The notes under the pieces: model-generated
What the model was told of the DNA's origin: nothing
Database searches by the model: none
What the model saw: only the letters and a program-made list of their open reading frames with translations
Origin: Gammaproteobacteria bacterium
Lineage (GTDB): Bacteria > Pseudomonadota > Gammaproteobacteria > CAIRSR01
Assembly: GCA_963575715.1 (NCBI GenBank)
Contig: CAUYTW010000066.1
Location: forward strand, 1 to 40,362
Length of the DNA stretch: 40,362 bases
Direction of reading: 5' to 3'
Shown here: piece after piece, positions 24,596 to 35,170 of the stretch
Position numbering within the stretch: the first letter of the stretch is position 1
Layout: each line of letters starts with the position of its first letter
Position numbers and translations under genes: made by a program

Positions 24596-25936
24596 TCAAC
24601 GAACCAACCCAGTTCCAGTTCGACCGCTAGCCTTGAAATTTTTTTTCAACAAACCATCATATTGGTGAGACATAATGTGTGCCTGGATCTGTGCCATAAA
24701 ATCCATGACTACCACTACAATAATTAACAATGAAGTACCACCAAAATAAAATGGAACATTCCAGTTCAAGATTAAGAATTCCGGTAACAAGCAGACAACC
24801 GTAATGTAGATTGCTCCTGCGATAGTTAAGCGTGACATTACCTGATCAATATAACGTGCAGTTTGCTCGCCAGGTCTAAATCCTGGAATGAAAGCACCCG
24901 ATTTTTTTAAATTTTCTGCTGTTTCTTTTGGATCAAACACTAATGCTGTATAAAAAAAAGAGAAAAATACAATAGCAATCGCATAAGTTAAAACATAAAT
25001 TGGTTGTCCAGGCGATAATGTAGAGGAAATGTCATGTAACCATTCCATTCCTTCCGCTTGACCGAACCATCCACCCAACGTTGCTGGAAATAAAATAATG
25101 GATGATGCGAAAATAGGTGGAATAACTCCCGCCATATTCAATTTAAGCGGAAGATGACTAGTTTGACCTGCATATAGACGTCTGCCTTGTTGACGCTTGG
25201 CGTAATTAACTGTAATGCGACGTTGACCCTTTTCAACAAAAACAACAAACCCAGTTACCGCCACAGCAATGGCGAGTAAAAATAACACCAATAATGCATG
25301 CATCTCACCAGTACGAGCCAATTCTAAAGTGCTACCTATTGCTGCTGGTAGACCTGCTACAATGCCTCCAAAAATAATCATCGAAATACCGTTACCTATA
25401 CCACGTTCAGTAACCTGTTCGCCTAACCACATTAAAAAAAGAGTTCCTGTTACAAGTGATATAGTCGCAATAAAACGAAATCCCCAACCTGCTTCTACTA
25501 CTACAGGATATCCGCCTGCAATTTGACTTTCCAAGGCAATAGCAACACCCACTGCTTGAACACTTGCCAGAATGACCGTTCCATAACGAGTGTATTGAGT
25601 AATTTTACGTCTACCTGATTCACCTTCTTTCTTCAGTTGTTCCAACTTTGGATGTACTACTGTGAGAAGCTGCAAAATAATGGATGCCGATATATAAGGC
25701 ATGATTCCTAATGCAAATACTGTTAAGCGTCGTAAAGCTCCTCCCGAGAACATATTGAACATATCCAAAATAGTGCCCTTCTGAGATCGAAATAACTCCG
25801 CTAATGCTAAAGGATCAATCCCAGGCACTGGAATATGCGCTCCAATCCTGAATACTACTAATGCTCCAAGAAGAAACAAAAGGCGTTGCTTAAGTTCAGT
25901 GAATCTGCCTACTCCTCCAGCCAGATTTGTATTCAT
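24596..25936 (-). CDS. secY: Preprotein translocase subunit SecY
   Basis: The 446-residue polytopic membrane protein has ten predicted helices. [25 protein letters not shown]-like [14 protein letters not shown], and [16 protein letters not shown] are N-terminal signatures. [21 protein letters not shown] marks the central helices, and the cytosolic loop [15 protein letters not shown] contacts the ribosome and SecA. It forms the protein-conducting pore with SecE and SecG. It starts six bases after rplO. Confidence 0.97.
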   Translation of the reverse strand: MNTNLAGGVGRFTELKQRLLFLLGALVVFRIGAHIPVPGIDPLALAELFRSQKGTILDMFNMFSGGALRRLTVFALGIMPYISASIILQLLTVVHPKLEQLKKEGESGRRKITQYTRYGTVILASVQAVGVAIALESQIAGGYPVVVEAGWGFRFIATISLVTGTLFLMWLGEQVTERGIGNGISMIIFGGIVAGLPAAIGSTLELARTGEMHALLVLFLLAIAVAVTGFVVFVEKGQRRITVNYAKRQQGRRLYAGQTSHLPLKLNMAGVIPPIFASSIILFPATLGGWFGQAEGMEWLHDISSTLSPGQPIYVLTYAIAIVFFSFFYTALVFDPKETAENLKKSGAFIPGFRPGEQTARYIDQVMSRLTIAGAIYITVVCLLPEFLILNWNVPFYFGGTSLLIIVVVVMDFMAQIQAHIMSHQYDGLLKKNFKASGRTGTGLVR

Positions 25937-25942
25937 TAATAC

Positions 25943-26377
25943 TCAATCCTCAACGGAGCCACCCACTGCTTCAATTGCCGATCGTGCACCTGAACTTACT
26001 CCCACACCCTTAAGCGTAATTGGATACTCTAAAGTTCCACGAACGATAACTTTAGCTTTTTTTACAGTACGAGATACGATTCCCGCTGACTTAAGAATGG
26101 CTAAATCAACAATTTGTTTATTAAACTGTCCAAGTTGATATAAACGAACCTCAGCTACATCATTAGATGTCAATGATAGAAATCCAAATTTAGGTAAACG
26201 CCGTTGTAATGGCATCTGTCCTCCCTCAAAACCGACCTTATGATAACCACCCGCCCGGGCTTTTTGGCCCTTGTGACCACGCCCTGATGTTTTACCAAAA
26301 CCAGATCCAATGCCGCGTCCTAAACGCTTAGGTGTGAACTTGGAGCCTTGAGCGGGTTTGAGAGTATTCATTCTCAT
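25943..26377 (-). CDS. rplO: 50S ribosomal protein L15
   Basis: The 144-residue product begins [21 protein letters not shown] choose the ATG at 26375-26377 because GAGGAG sits eight bases upstream and it makes an ATGA overlap with the rpmD stop; a start two codons earlier would crowd that site. [20 protein letters not shown] is the glycine-rich L15 extension that threads into 23S rRNA. Confidence 0.97.
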   Translation of the reverse strand: MRMNTLKPAQGSKFTPKRLGRGIGSGFGKTSGRGHKGQKARAGGYHKVGFEGGQMPLQRRLPKFGFLSLTSNDVAEVRLYQLGQFNKQIVDLAILKSAGIVSRTVKKAKVIVRGTLEYPITLKGVGVSSGARSAIEAVGGSVED

Positions 26378-26565
26378 GAACATGACTCCTCAACACGAAG
26401 TAAATAAGAAATTTTGCAAATCATTCCCTTCACGGATGGAGTATCTTCAAGTATGACTGTTTGATTAATACGACGAAGTCCTAAGCCAATCAGTGTAGCT
26501 CGATGCGATGGTAATCGACCATAACGACTACGAATTAATGTTATTTTTACGGTTTTTTTGACCAT
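26374..26565 (-). CDS. rpmD: 50S ribosomal protein L30
   Basis: The 63-residue product carries [20 protein letters not shown] and [15 protein letters not shown], the full L30 fold. It is a small peripheral large-subunit protein found between rpsE and rplO. It starts four bases after the rpsE stop and overlaps the rplO start by four bases. Confidence 0.96.
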   Translation of the reverse strand: MVKKTVKITLIRSRYGRLPSHRATLIGLGLRRINQTVILEDTPSVKGMICKISYLLRVEESCS

Positions 26566-26569
26566 GACA

Positions 26570-27076
26570 TTAACTCAAAATTTCTTCAATGGTTTTTCCC
26601 CGCTTGGCTGCAACTATTTCTGGAGCCAGCATCATACGTAATCCTTTAAGAGTTGCACGAACCACATTAATAGGATTTGTGGATCCCATATTTTTAGAAA
26701 GAACATCCTTAATTCCTACCACATCAAAAACAGCACGCATCGCACCACCCGCTATTATACCTGTTCCTTCGGAAGCAGGTTGCATATAAACTCGTGCTGC
26801 ACCATGTTCAGAAGTTATAGGATAGTACAATGTTTGACCATTAATAGGTACTTTACGTAGATCACGCCGCGCGCTTTCCATTGCTTTCTGTATAGCCGCA
26901 GGTACTTCTCGTGCTTTACCTCTACCGATACCTACACGACCCTTACCATCACCTACCACGGTCAAAGCGGAAAAGCTAAATTGACGCCCCCCTTTGACAA
27001 CTTTAGCGACACGATTAACAGCAACCAATTTTTCTTGTAAGCCATCATTGTTCTTAGGAACGTCGTACGATGCCAT
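26570..27076 (-). CDS. rpsE: 30S ribosomal protein S5
   Basis: The 168-residue protein has the double-stranded RNA-binding N-domain with [20 protein letters not shown] and the C-domain [21 protein letters not shown]5 lines the mRNA entry tunnel and affects decoding accuracy; the sites where ram and spectinomycin-resistance changes arise look ordinary. It lies between rplR and rpmD. Confidence 0.97.
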   Translation of the reverse strand: MASYDVPKNNDGLQEKLVAVNRVAKVVKGGRQFSFSALTVVGDGKGRVGIGRGKAREVPAAIQKAMESARRDLRKVPINGQTLYYPITSEHGAARVYMQPASEGTGIIAGGAMRAVFDVVGIKDVLSKNMGSTNPINVVRATLKGLRMMLAPEIVAAKRGKTIEEILS

Positions 27077-27091
27077 TGATTCAGCCTTAAA

Positions 27092-27445
27092 TTAAAATTT
27101 CAAACCTTGCTCACGAGCGGCATCAGCTAGTGCTTTAACCCTTCCATGATACTGAAAACCACTACGATCAAAGGCAACATTGGTAATCCCCACAGCTAGT
27201 GCCCGTTCTGCTACTAATCGACCTACCGCTGCTGCTGCTTTAATATTACCAGTATAAAGTAAACTCAACTTTAAGATCGGATCCACAGTTGAAGCAGACA
27301 CTAACACATGATTACCTCTAGAAGTAATCACCTGCGCATAAATATGGCGTGGAGTACGATGAATACATAAACGTGTAGCACACATTTCACGAATTTTGAT
27401 GCGAGTCCGTAATGCACGCCGCAATCTAGCACTTTTTTTATCCAT
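27092..27445 (-). CDS. rplR: 50S ribosomal protein L18
   Basis: The 117-residue protein starts [20 protein letters not shown] and includes [16 protein letters not shown] and [20 protein letters not shown], the 5S-rRNA-binding L18 family. It forms the central protuberance with L5 and 5S rRNA. Eleven bases separate it from rplF. Confidence 0.97.
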   Translation of the reverse strand: MDKKSARLRRALRTRIKIREMCATRLCIHRTPRHIYAQVITSRGNHVLVSASTVDPILKLSLLYTGNIKAAAAVGRLVAERALAVGITNVAFDRSGFQYHGRVKALADAAREQGLKF

Positions 27446-27456
27446 ATATGAGAACT

Positions 27457-27984
27457 CTATTTTTTCTTAGCTTCTTTACGGACAATAACTTCATCTGAAT
27501 ATTTGACGCCTTTTCCCTTGTAGGGTTCTGGTGGTCTATAGGATCGAATATTCGCCGCTACCTGTCCTACTAATTGACGGCTAACACCATTGATCAAAAT
27601 TTCAGTAGATGATGGAGTTTCGATCTTAATTCCTTCAGGAACATTAAAAATCAACGGATGTGAGTAGCCCAAAGTCAAATTAAGTTTGGCACCTTGCGCC
27701 TGAGCACGATATCCTACACCGACTAATTCAAGCTTACGCTGAAAACCAATTGTTACCCCTTTAACCATATTGAAGAGTAATGCTCGTGTTGTACCAGCAT
27801 GCTGATCAGCATCCGTGGTTAAGGGAATTATATGTAACATATTGCCTTGTTGTATTATTTGAACCTGAGGAAATAAATCAAGCTGAATCTCACCTTTTGG
27901 CCCTTTAACACGCACTCGTTTGCTATCAATACCTATTTGTACTCCCGCAGGAAGAGCAACGGGTTTCTTCGCTATTCTAGACAT
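27457..27984 (-). CDS. rplF: 50S ribosomal protein L6
   Basis: The 175-residue product begins [15 protein letters not shown], aligned with the usual L6 start; nine upstream codons, including an ATG that overlaps the rpsH stop as TAATG, are the alternative. [23 protein letters not shown] and the tail [21 protein letters not shown] are conserved. L6 lies near the factor-binding stalk of the large subunit. Confidence 0.96.
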   Translation of the reverse strand: MSRIAKKPVALPAGVQIGIDSKRVRVKGPKGEIQLDLFPQVQIIQQGNMLHIIPLTTDADQHAGTTRALLFNMVKGVTIGFQRKLELVGVGYRAQAQGAKLNLTLGYSHPLIFNVPEGIKIETPSSTEILINGVSRQLVGQVAANIRSYRPPEPYKGKGVKYSDEVIVRKEAKKK

Positions 27985-27995
27985 AGAATCAACCA

Positions 27996-28391
27996 TTAAA
28001 AGAAATGACACAAAACTTCACCACCCTGTCCTGCGGAACGCGCCGCACGATCAGTCATAATTCCTTTTGGGGTCGAAATAATAGCAATTCCTAATCCACC
28101 CATAATTTTTGGTAATTCATTACAATTTTTATAGATACGTAATCCTGGTCGACTAGCCCTGCGTACTTGTTCAATAACTGGCATATTTTGGAAATATTTA
28201 AGAGTAATAGTTAAGGCTGATTTACCTTTTAATTCTTGAGTAATTACATCCTGAATATAACCTTCTGCTTTAAGTAGTTCAGCGATAGCCTGTTTTAATT
28301 TAGAATGCGGTATAGTTACCGCGACCTTCCGTAACGCTTGACCATTACGAATCTGTGTTAGCATATCGGCGATAGGATCGGTCATGCTCAT
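27996..28391 (-). CDS. rpsH: 30S ribosomal protein S8
   Basis: The 131-residue protein starts [17 protein letters not shown] and contains [13 protein letters not shown] and [16 protein letters not shown], standard for S8. It binds the central domain of 16S rRNA and, in gammaproteobacteria, represses the spc operon at the rplE region of the mRNA. Forty-eight bases separate it from rpsN. Confidence 0.97.
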   Translation of the reverse strand: MSMTDPIADMLTQIRNGQALRKVAVTIPHSKLKQAIAELLKAEGYIQDVITQELKGKSALTITLKYFQNMPVIEQVRRASRPGLRIYKNCNELPKIMGGLGIAIISTPKGIMTDRAARSAGQGGEVLCHFF

Positions 28392-28439
28392 CTGCTAATT
28401 ACTCCTAATTTAGTAATCCAACAATTAGTTCAGACATCA

Positions 28440-28745
28440 CTACCAACTTGCCTTAACCAATCCAGGAATATCACCACGCATTGCAGCTTCACGTAATTTA
28501 TTACGTGCTAAACCGAATTTACGATAATAACCATGCGGACGCCCAGTAATTCGGCATCGATTATGCAGTCGTACCGCACTCGAGTCTCGAGGTAACAACC
28601 ATAATTGATGTGCAGCTTTAGTACGTTCTTCGTCACTGAGATGAAGATCAATGATACGTTTTTTTAGATCGGCACGCTTCTCAGCGTATTTTTTAACTAA
28701 CTGAATTCGACGCTTTTCTCGATTCGCCATGCAGGTCTTTGCCAT
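28440..28745 (-). CDS. rpsN: 30S ribosomal protein S14
   Basis: The 101-residue product begins [20 protein letters not shown]. It is the long, zinc-free type of S14, lacking the CxxC pairs of the short form, and contains [22 protein letters not shown]. An ATG two codons upstream overlaps the rplE stop as ATGA and may be the real start; the MAK start fits relatives better. It sits in the head of the small subunit. Confidence 0.95.
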   Translation of the reverse strand: MAKTCMANREKRRIQLVKKYAEKRADLKKRIIDLHLSDEERTKAAHQLWLLPRDSSAVRLHNRCRITGRPHGYYRKFGLARNKLREAAMRGDIPGLVKASW

Positions 28746-28747
28746 GA

Positions 28748-29287
28748 TCATGTCCGGAAAGGAAAATTAAATGCTTGTAATAACTCACGCCCTTCCTCAT
28801 CAGAGGAAGCTGTGGTAGTGATTGTAATATCTAATCCTCTCAATCGATCAATTTTATCGTAATCAATTTCTGGAAAAATAATTTGTTCCTTTATTCCTAG
28901 ACTAAAATTACCTCTACCATCGAATGAACGAGGACTGATACCACGGAAATCACGCATTCGTGGAATAGAAACATTCACCAGGCGATCAAAAAATTCGTAC
29001 ATTCTTTCTTGACGCAGTGTAACTTTACACCCAATAGGCCATCCTTCACGAACCTTAAAATTAGCGACAGATTTACGTGCCTTAGTCACTACTGGTTTTT
29101 GACCAGAGATTCTAGCTAAATCAGCAAGCGCATTTTCCAGAATTTTTTTATCAAAAACTGCTTCACCTACTCCCATGTTAAGAGTAATCTTAGCAAGATG
29201 CGGCACCTGCATAACACTTTTGTAACTAAACCGATCCATAAGTTTTGGAATAACAACTTGGCGGTAATAATTTTTTAATCGAGACAT
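28748..29287 (-). CDS. rplE: 50S ribosomal protein L5
   Basis: The 179-residue protein has [38 protein letters not shown] and the tail [20 protein letters not shown], all L5 hallmarks. It binds 5S rRNA and contacts P-site tRNA. The region just upstream, which in E. coli holds the S8 repressor site, is here an all-AT palindrome. Confidence 0.97.
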   Translation of the reverse strand: MSRLKNYYRQVVIPKLMDRFSYKSVMQVPHLAKITLNMGVGEAVFDKKILENALADLARISGQKPVVTKARKSVANFKVREGWPIGCKVTLRQERMYEFFDRLVNVSIPRMRDFRGISPRSFDGRGNFSLGIKEQIIFPEIDYDKIDRLRGLDITITTTASSDEEGRELLQAFNFPFRT

Positions 29288-29340
29288 GGTATATTTACCT
29301 AGCCTTCACCTAGATTTCACTGAAATAATTATATTTAACT

Positions 29341-29394
29341 AAGATTTAAATCTTAAATTATATAATATATTATATATTATATATTATATAATTT
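29341..29394. repeat. All-AT palindromes at the rplX stop
   Basis: AAGATTTAAATCTT (29341-29354) is a perfect palindrome. Directly after it, AAATTATATAATATAT (29355-29370) is repeated inverted and without mismatch at 29379-29394 around an eight-base spacer. The stop codon of rplX lies inside the right arm. Such a hairpin in the middle of the ribosomal operon could slow or end transcription, or set mRNA processing. Confidence 0.75.
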
Positions 29395-29698
29395 CATTAT
29401 TTGATTTAAAATAACGCACTTTACGTCCATCTGCCAAAAATCGAAATCCGACATGATCTCCTTTACAGGTTGCAGAGTTATATAGCATCACATTAGAAAC
29501 ATGAAGCGGCATTGCCTTTTCAACAATTGCTGGATTTATATTTTTTCTCGGATTACCACGAGTATGCCGTTTAGCAATATTGATACCTTCTACTACAACA
29601 CGATTTTTACTGGTTATAATACGATCAACCGTACCACGCTTTCCTTTGTCTTTACCAGCAATAATAAGAACCTGATCACCTTTCTTAATTTTATTCAT
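29384..29698 (-). CDS. rplX: 50S ribosomal protein L24
   Basis: The 104-residue product begins MNKIKKGDQVLIIAGKDKGK, which is the KOW-domain start of L24; twelve upstream in-frame codons lie over the end of rplN and are discounted. It ends KVRYFKSNNEII, the usual L24 tail, with the stop inside an AT-only inverted repeat. L24 starts large-subunit assembly and lies near the exit tunnel. Confidence 0.96.
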   Translation of the reverse strand: MNKIKKGDQVLIIAGKDKGKRGTVDRIITSKNRVVVEGINIAKRHTRGNPRKNINPAIVEKAMPLHVSNVMLYNSATCKGDHVGFRFLADGRKVRYFKSNNEII

Positions 29699-29714
29699 AA
29701 GAATCAATTCCGTC

Positions 29715-30083
29715 TCACAATACTTCTGGCGCAAGCGAAACTATCTTCATAAAACGTTCGCTACGTAATTCACGAGTAACTGGACCAAAAATACGGGTAC
29801 CAATTGGTTGGAGTTGATTATTCAATAATACAGCAGCATTACCATCAAAACGAATTAATGATCCATCTGGTCTTCGTACTCCTTTACGAGTACGAACTAC
29901 TACAGCATCATATACATCACCTTTTTTTACTTTACCTCGTGGGATTGCTTCCTTAATACTTACTTTAATAATATCTCCAATTCCAGCATAATGCCGTTTT
30001 GATCCCCCTAAAACCTTGATACACATCACCCTACGTGCGCCACTATTATCCGCTGCATCAAGAATAGTCTGCATCTGAATCAT
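29715..30083 (-). CDS. rplN: 50S ribosomal protein L14
   Basis: The 122-residue protein starts [20 protein letters not shown] and carries [21 protein letters not shown] and FGPVTRELR, the L14 signature. It forms intersubunit bridges. GGAG stands upstream of the ATG. A 115-base gap to rpsQ, AT-rich and without a clear promoter, separates the two. Confidence 0.97.
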   Translation of the reverse strand: MIQMQTILDAADNSGARRVMCIKVLGGSKRHYAGIGDIIKVSIKEAIPRGKVKKGDVYDAVVVRTRKGVRRPDGSLIRFDGNAAVLLNNQLQPIGTRIFGPVTRELRSERFMKIVSLAPEVL

Positions 30084-30198
30084 TAATAATTTCTCCTAAC
30101 CACAAATTCTAATTTTTCTCTCAGAGATATAGATAAAATAATAGCATCAAAGCATATAAAAGCCAACCCTGATTCATGAGTTAACTGACATTAAATTA

Positions 30199-30462
30199 TT
30201 AAATTAATTTTTCCATAATTTCTGCTAAACGCCAACTTTTAGTTTTAGCCAAAGGACGACATTGTTCAATGGATACCACATCACCTTCTTGACAAATATT
30301 GTTTTCGTCATGTGCATGATACTTTGTGGATCGAAGCATGTACTTTTGATAAAGAGGATGTTTAACTTGACGTTCTACCAATACAGTAATGGTTTTATCC
30401 ATTTTGTTACTAATTACTCGACCGATTACCTTACGCGTAATTTTTTCCGCATACTCACTCAT
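30199..30462 (-). CDS. rpsQ: 30S ribosomal protein S17
   Basis: The 87-residue product begins [20 protein letters not shown]; twelve open codons upstream overlap rpmC and are not used. [19 protein letters not shown] and [18 protein letters not shown] are the S17 signature. It is a primary 16S rRNA binder of the small-subunit body. Confidence 0.96.
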   Translation of the reverse strand: MSEYAEKITRKVIGRVISNKMDKTITVLVERQVKHPLYQKYMLRSTKYHAHDENNICQEGDVVSIEQCRPLAKTKSWRLAEIMEKLI

Positions 30463-30481
30463 AGATTCGCCTTTTATTAAT

Positions 30482-30673
30482 CTACCCGGTTTTTTCATTT
30501 AACACCGTTTTGACACGGGCAATATTACGGCGTACTGTCTTGAACTGATGATTTTTTGTAAATTGTTGATTTGATGCACGCTGCATGCGAAGATTAAAAT
30601 GTTCTCGCAATAAAGCTAAAAGTTCAATATTTAACTCATCAGCACCTTTTTTTCTCAATTCTGAGGCATTCAT
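30482..30673 (-). CDS. rpmC: 50S ribosomal protein L29
   Basis: The 63-residue helical protein begins [19 protein letters not shown] and contains [16 protein letters not shown] and [12 protein letters not shown], typical of L29. I use the ATG at 30671-30673, which overlaps the rplP stop as ATGTGATG; a GTG one codon upstream is possible. L29 sits at the tunnel exit and contacts trigger factor and SRP. Confidence 0.95.
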   Translation of the reverse strand: MNASELRKKGADELNIELLALLREHFNLRMQRASNQQFTKNHQFKTVRRNIARVKTVLNEKTG

Positions 30674-31086
30674 CACATCACCGTCCGAATAACAAAAATA
30701 GTTTGTACCGGCAGTTTGGCCGCTGCTAAACGAAAAGCCTCACGAGCAATTTCTTCGCTTACTCCTTCCATCTCATAAAGCATCCTCCCTGGCTGAACTT
30801 GTGCAATCCAGAATTCCACGCCACCTTTCCCATTACCCATACGTACTTCAAGAGGTTTTTTGGTAATAGGTTTATCCGGAAAAATTCGAATCCACAACTT
30901 TCCACCACGTTTGACATGACGACTGACTGTACGCCGAGCAGCTTCAATTTGACGAGAAGTGAGCTGTCCCCACCCCAAAGATTTAAGCCCGTAAGCACCA
31001 AAGCTTACTTGATTTGCACTTGTAGCTACACCACGATTACGCAGTTTTTGCTGTTTGCGAAATTTAGTTCTTTTGGGCTGCAACAT
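30673..31086 (-). CDS. rplP: 50S ribosomal protein L16
   Basis: The 137-residue protein starts [19 protein letters not shown] and contains [20 protein letters not shown], both L16 hallmarks. It binds near the A-site tRNA elbow and the peptidyl-transferase region. It starts two bases after rpsC and overlaps rpmC slightly. Confidence 0.97.
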   Translation of the reverse strand: MLQPKRTKFRKQQKLRNRGVATSANQVSFGAYGLKSLGWGQLTSRQIEAARRTVSRHVKRGGKLWIRIFPDKPITKKPLEVRMGNGKGGVEFWIAQVQPGRMLYEMEGVSEEIAREAFRLAAAKLPVQTIFVIRTVM

Positions 31087-31088
31087 AA

Positions 31089-31886
31089 TTAATAGCTCCG
31101 ATCACCCCGTTGAGAGCGATCTCCACGGTCACCACGATGACTACCGCGTTCACCACGTGAACCCCGTTCACTACGCTCTCCTTTTTCACCACGCTCGCTT
31201 CGTTCACCACGCCCACTGGCCTGTTTTTCAGTGCTTATTTCTGTAATTCCATCTCTACTACCCAAAATTTCACCTTTAAAAATCCAAACTTTTACTCCGA
31301 TTACGCCATAGGTTGTACGGGCTTCAGCAAGACCATAATCAACATCGGCACGAAAAGTATGTAATGGTACACGACCCTCGTGATACCATTCGCTTCGCGC
31401 AATTTCAGCACCATTAAGCCGCCCTGAAATACGTACCTTAATACCTAATCCGCCAATTCTCATTGCATTAGTTACAGCACGTTTCATAGCTCTGCGAAAC
31501 ATAATACGCTTTTCAAGCTGTTGCGCAATGCTTTCTGCTACTAATTGCGCATCTAGTTCCGCCTTACGAATTTCTTCAATTGAGACCCGCACAGGCATAT
31601 TCATAATTTGTCCTAACTCTTTACGCAAGAATTCAATATCTTCGCCTTTTTTACCGATTACAATCCCTGGTCGAGCGGTATGAATAGTAACATGAGCATT
31701 GCGTGCTGGCCGTTCGATATAGATACGACTCACTGAAGCAGCTGCAAGTTTCTTACGAAGATAATCTCTAACTTTGATATCCATATTGAGATAATCTGGA
31801 AATTCTTTTGTATTAGCATACCACTTTGCATTCCAATCACGTACGATACCCAGACGAATGCCGATCGGATTAACTTTATGCCCCAT
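31089..31886 (-). CDS. rpsC: 30S ribosomal protein S3 with Arg-Gly-rich tail
   Basis: The 265-residue protein begins [20 protein letters not shown] and has the KH domain [18 protein letters not shown]. The C-domain ends normally at WIFKGEILG around residue 209. It is longer than the roughly 230 residues common in relatives because it ends in a charged tail from about residue 225, built of repeated RGE, RGD and RSER units ([20 protein letters not shown]). S3 guards mRNA entry on the small subunit. The tail is encoded by short tandem DNA repeats (31092-31214). Confidence 0.96.
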   Translation of the reverse strand: MGHKVNPIGIRLGIVRDWNAKWYANTKEFPDYLNMDIKVRDYLRKKLAAASVSRIYIERPARNAHVTIHTARPGIVIGKKGEDIEFLRKELGQIMNMPVRVSIEEIRKAELDAQLVAESIAQQLEKRIMFRRAMKRAVTNAMRIGGLGIKVRISGRLNGAEIARSEWYHEGRVPLHTFRADVDYGLAEARTTYGVIGVKVWIFKGEILGSRDGITEISTEKQASGRGERSERGEKGERSERGSRGERGSHRGDRGDRSQRGDRSY

Positions 31887-31897
31887 GCTAACCCCAA

Positions 31898-32233
31898 TTA
31901 CTTATCAGCGACAGTCACAGTAATGTGACTAGTACGCTTCAGAATATGCGAGCCTCGACCCTTAGCGCGAGCGTGCATACGCTTGGCAATGGGGCCCCCA
32001 TTGACCCAAATAGCTGATACTCGTAAATCATCAACATCAGCCCCTGCATTATGTTCAGCATTGGCAATAGCAGATTCTAATACTTTTTTAACGATACCTG
32101 CGGCTTTTTTGTTAGTAAATGCAAGAACATTAAGCGCACGCCCAACAGGTAAACCGCGAACTAAATCCGCAACTAAGCGAGTTTTTTGCGCTGAAATTCG
32201 TGCGTAACGCAATGTGGCTTTTGTTTCAGCCAT
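31898..32233 (-). CDS. rplV: 50S ribosomal protein L22
   Basis: The 111-residue product begins [24 protein letters not shown] lies six bases before this ATG; in-frame ATGs five codons upstream overlap the rpsS stop. [20 protein letters not shown] and the loop [21 protein letters not shown] reach into the exit tunnel, where macrolide-resistance changes occur. The loop looks ordinary. Confidence 0.96.
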   Translation of the reverse strand: MAETKATLRYARISAQKTRLVADLVRGLPVGRALNVLAFTNKKAAGIVKKVLESAIANAEHNAGADVDDLRVSAIWVNGGPIAKRMHARAKGRGSHILKRTSHITVTVADK

Positions 32234-32244
32234 GCCAGACCCCA

Positions 32245-32523
32245 TCATTTTTTCTTGGTCTTTCTGTCCGCAGCATGTCCTTTAAAAACACGCGTCGCGG
32301 CAAATTCACCCAATTTATGGCCAATCATATTTTCGGTAATCATTACCGGCACATGTGCTCGACCGTTATGAATTGCAATAGTTAGCCCGATCATGTCAGG
32401 CACCACCATGGAACGACGCGACCATGTTTTAATAGGACGCTTGCTTCCAGAGGCGGTAACCCCCTCTACTTTCTTAGCCAAATGCAGATCGACAAATGGC
32501 CCTTTCTTAATGGAACGTGGCAC
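32245..32523 (-). CDS. rpsS: 30S ribosomal protein S19
   Basis: The 92-residue protein begins [20 protein letters not shown] and contains [20 protein letters not shown] and [20 protein letters not shown], the S19 signature. It works with S13 in the head of the small subunit. It lies 20 bases after rplB. Confidence 0.97.
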   Translation of the reverse strand: MPRSIKKGPFVDLHLAKKVEGVTASGSKRPIKTWSRRSMVVPDMIGLTIAIHNGRAHVPVMITENMIGHKLGEFAATRVFKGHAADRKTKKK

Positions 32524-32543
32524 TTTTCCGACCTCGCTTAACC

Positions 32544-33371
32544 CTATTTCCGATGACGTCGACGTACGATCATATTAGTTGTTCGTTTGTTGTGGCGAGT
32601 TTTATGACCCTTTGTAGGTTGACCCCATGGACTAACCGGGTGACGACCACCAGAAGTGCGCCCCTCACCACCGCCGTGTGGATGATCAACTGGATTCATA
32701 GCCACCCCACGAACTGTAGGTCGAATACCTCTCCAACGTTTAGCACCTGCCTTCCCCAACGAAGACAAAGAATGTTCCTCGTTGCCTACTTCACCAATTG
32801 TAGCTCGACACTCAGCGTGAACCTTACGTATTTCTCCAGAACGTAACCTTAATGTTACGTAAGCACCATCCCTAGCAATAAGTTGAGCCGATGCTCCTGC
32901 ACTTCGAGCAAGTTGAGCTCCCTTACCCGGCTTCATTTCCACGCAGTGAATCAATGAACCTACCGGTACATTACGTAATGGTAAGCAATTACCTGGTTTA
33001 ATCGATGCCTCGTTACCGGAAAGAATTTCATTTCCAACATTTACTCCCTTAGGAGCAATAATATAACGTCGCTCACCATCAATATAAAGAACCAATGCAA
33101 GATGAGCACTTCGGTTGGGATCATATTCTAAGCGTTCAACACGCCCTGGAACTCCATCCTTGTCTCGTTTAAAATCAACGAAACGGTAATGTTGACGTTG
33201 ACCTCCACCCTGATGGCGTGTAGTAATGCGACCCTGATTATTGCGCCCCCCTTTTTTAATCTGACTTTCTACAAGTGGCTTAAAGGGACTACCTTTATGT
33301 AAATCAGGAGTTATTACCTGAACTACAAAACGACGCCCGGGCGAAGTAGGCTTTGCTTTGATGATGGTCAT
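32544..33371 (-). CDS. rplB: 50S ribosomal protein L2
   Basis: The 275-residue protein has [20 protein letters not shown] near residue 50 and the C-terminal [20 protein letters not shown] with the conserved histidine near the peptidyl-transferase centre. L2 is needed for subunit joining. A gap of 117 AT-rich bases separates it from rplW; I see no promoter there. Confidence 0.97.
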   Translation of the reverse strand: MTIIKAKPTSPGRRFVVQVITPDLHKGSPFKPLVESQIKKGGRNNQGRITTRHQGGGQRQHYRFVDFKRDKDGVPGRVERLEYDPNRSAHLALVLYIDGERRYIIAPKGVNVGNEILSGNEASIKPGNCLPLRNVPVGSLIHCVEMKPGKGAQLARSAGASAQLIARDGAYVTLRLRSGEIRKVHAECRATIGEVGNEEHSLSSLGKAGAKRWRGIRPTVRGVAMNPVDHPHGGGEGRTSGGRHPVSPWGQPTKGHKTRHNKRTTNMIVRRRHRK

Positions 33372-33488
33372 AATTAAAACCTTATCACTAATTGCATCAA
33401 AAGAAATGATCTTAAATAAAATTTCTAAACTTTATTAAAAAATAAAATTACGCTTAATTTTATCTTTATATTTTTAAATATTTTAGTA

Positions 33489-33788
33489 TTAGGATTTGGA
33501 ATCTAACATATCTATTGAGAAACCTGGCTGCAAAGACACATAGGCTTTTTTCCAATCGCTTCGCTTTCCCAATCTTCGTCCAAAACGCTTAATCTTACCT
33601 TTTACATTAACTGTTTGGACAGTATCTACTTTAACATTGAACAGTAACTCTACAGCATTTTTAATCTCCGACTTGTTCGCATCACATAAAACTCGAAACG
33701 TTGCCTGATTACTATTAGCATTCAGTTTTACTGTCTTTTCTGAAATACGTAGATATCGTAAGACTTTTATTAGCCGTTCCTGGTTCAT
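33489..33788 (-). CDS. rplW: 50S ribosomal protein L23
   Basis: The 99-residue protein begins [20 protein letters not shown] and ends with [39 protein letters not shown] and [20 protein letters not shown] are typical for L23, the docking site of trigger factor and SRP at the tunnel exit. Its start overlaps the rplD stop as ATGA. Confidence 0.97.
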   Translation of the reverse strand: MNQERLIKVLRYLRISEKTVKLNANSNQATFRVLCDANKSEIKNAVELLFNVKVDTVQTVNVKGKIKRFGRRLGKRSDWKKAYVSLQPGFSIDMLDSKS

Positions 33789-34453
33789 GCGAGTCTCTCT
33801 TCAATTTGCCGTAAAGCACCTACAGTCATGAGTACCTTTTCAAACTTTACCAAACTCACCGGATCAACAACCCTGGCTTCGACAAGCCCCACACTGTGCA
33901 AATTGCGTGCAGCTAAATAGAGGTGCTCAGTTAAAGCATCAGTAATAATAAGCACATTTACTTTTTCTTTACCATGATCTTTACCGTGATCTTGATCATT
34001 ACATCTGACTAATGGAGGAATAGTAGTAAATAAAGAGACAAGTTCTCGAGTTTTGGGCGTAACTGGCTGAAGCTCATCTACGACAATTAAACGATCTTGG
34101 CGAACTAACTCGGAAAGAATCGACCGCATCGCACCTCGATACATTTTACGATTAACTTTTTGTGTATGATCTTGAGGGCGAGCCGCAAAAGTTCTACCCC
34201 CGCCTCGCCATAATGGACTACGTGTCGTACCTGCACGGGCACGACCTGTACCTTTCTGACGCCACGGTTTACGGCCACCTCCACTAACTTCAGCACGTGT
34301 CTTTTGAGACTTGGTACCTGCTCGACTTGCAGCCAAATAAGCCGTAACAATTTGATGGATTAGAGGTTCATTGAATTTTTGAGTAAATATAACATCTGCT
34401 GCATTAATTACGGAGACCAGATTACCCTGATTAGCGTATAAAGATAATTCCAT
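33785..34453 (-). CDS. rplD: 50S ribosomal protein L4 with a short charged insertion
   Basis: The 222-residue product begins [14 protein letters not shown] use the ATG at 34451-34453 because GGAGG is five bases upstream; the earlier GTG overlaps that site. [20 protein letters not shown] is the long loop lining the exit tunnel. Compared with E. coli L4 about 15-20 residues are inserted before VLIIT, including the duplicated unit DHGKDHGK, from a 12-base tandem repeat at 33967-33990. L4 represses the S10 operon in E. coli; whether it does so here is unknown. Confidence 0.96.
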   Translation of the reverse strand: MELSLYANQGNLVSVINAADVIFTQKFNEPLIHQIVTAYLAASRAGTKSQKTRAEVSGGGRKPWRQKGTGRARAGTTRSPLWRGGGRTFAARPQDHTQKVNRKMYRGAMRSILSELVRQDRLIVVDELQPVTPKTRELVSLFTTIPPLVRCNDQDHGKDHGKEKVNVLIITDALTEHLYLAARNLHSVGLVEARVVDPVSLVKFEKVLMTVGALRQIEERLA

Positions 34454-34463
34454 GGCCACCTCC

Positions 34464-35108
34464 TTAATTCTGAGCCTTAACAGCTGGTCGAACCACTAAA
34501 TTCCCACCTCTGGATCCAGGAACTGCGCCCATCACCAATAATAAATTACGTTCCGTGTCCACCCTTACTACTTCCAAATTTTGGATAGTACATCGCGTAT
34601 TCCCTAAATGTCCCGACATTTTTTTTCCTTTGAATACACGACCTGGAGTTTGACGCATACCGATAGAACCTGGAGCACGATGCGAGAGGGAGTTTCCATG
34701 CGTGGCATCGCCCATAGCAAAATGGTGACGCTTAATAGTACCAGCAAATCCTTTACCTAATGAAGTTCCCGTTACATCTACCTTTTGACCAATCTTAAAA
34801 ATGTCCACCTTGACTTCAGCACATAAAACTAAACTTTGCCCTTCACCATCCGCAAGAAGAAATTCCCATAAACCACGCCCCGCTTCCACGCCCGCCTTGG
34901 CAAAATGACCTGCCATAGGTTTATTAACACGTGAAGGACGCCGCGTTCCGGTAGTTACTTGAAGTGCCCTGTAACCATCATTTTCAATAGTTTTGATTTG
35001 AGTTATCCGATTAGGCTCCGCTTCGATAACTGTTACAGGAATTGATGTTCCATCATCCTTAAATATACGAGTCATCCCGGACTTACGTCCAATAATACCA
35101 ATAGTCAC
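34464..35108 (-). CDS. rplC: 50S ribosomal protein L3
   Basis: The 214-residue product starts at GTG (35106-35108), giving a [16 protein letters not shown] start read as Met; GAGGAT is six bases upstream. Eight open codons further upstream would give a non-homologous extension. [17 protein letters not shown] and [21 protein letters not shown] are L3 signatures, the latter with the glutamine that is methylated in E. coli. L3 is an early assembly protein near the peptidyl-transferase centre. Confidence 0.95.
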   Translation of the reverse strand: MTIGIIGRKSGMTRIFKDDGTSIPVTVIEAEPNRITQIKTIENDGYRALQVTTGTRRPSRVNKPMAGHFAKAGVEAGRGLWEFLLADGEGQSLVLCAEVKVDIFKIGQKVDVTGTSLGKGFAGTIKRHHFAMGDATHGNSLSHRAPGSIGMRQTPGRVFKGKKMSGHLGNTRCTIQNLEVVRVDTERNLLLVMGAVPGSRGGNLVVRPAVKAQN

Positions 35109-35170
35109 TTTATTATCCTCATCAAACACCAATTACGATTGACTGGTGTTGTAATAAAAAATTTAAAAAG

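Noticed and set aside
29341-29394. The AT-rich island as an internal promoter
   Set aside because: Many TATAAT-like strings occur by composition alone and no matching -35 element stands out, so I report only the palindromes.
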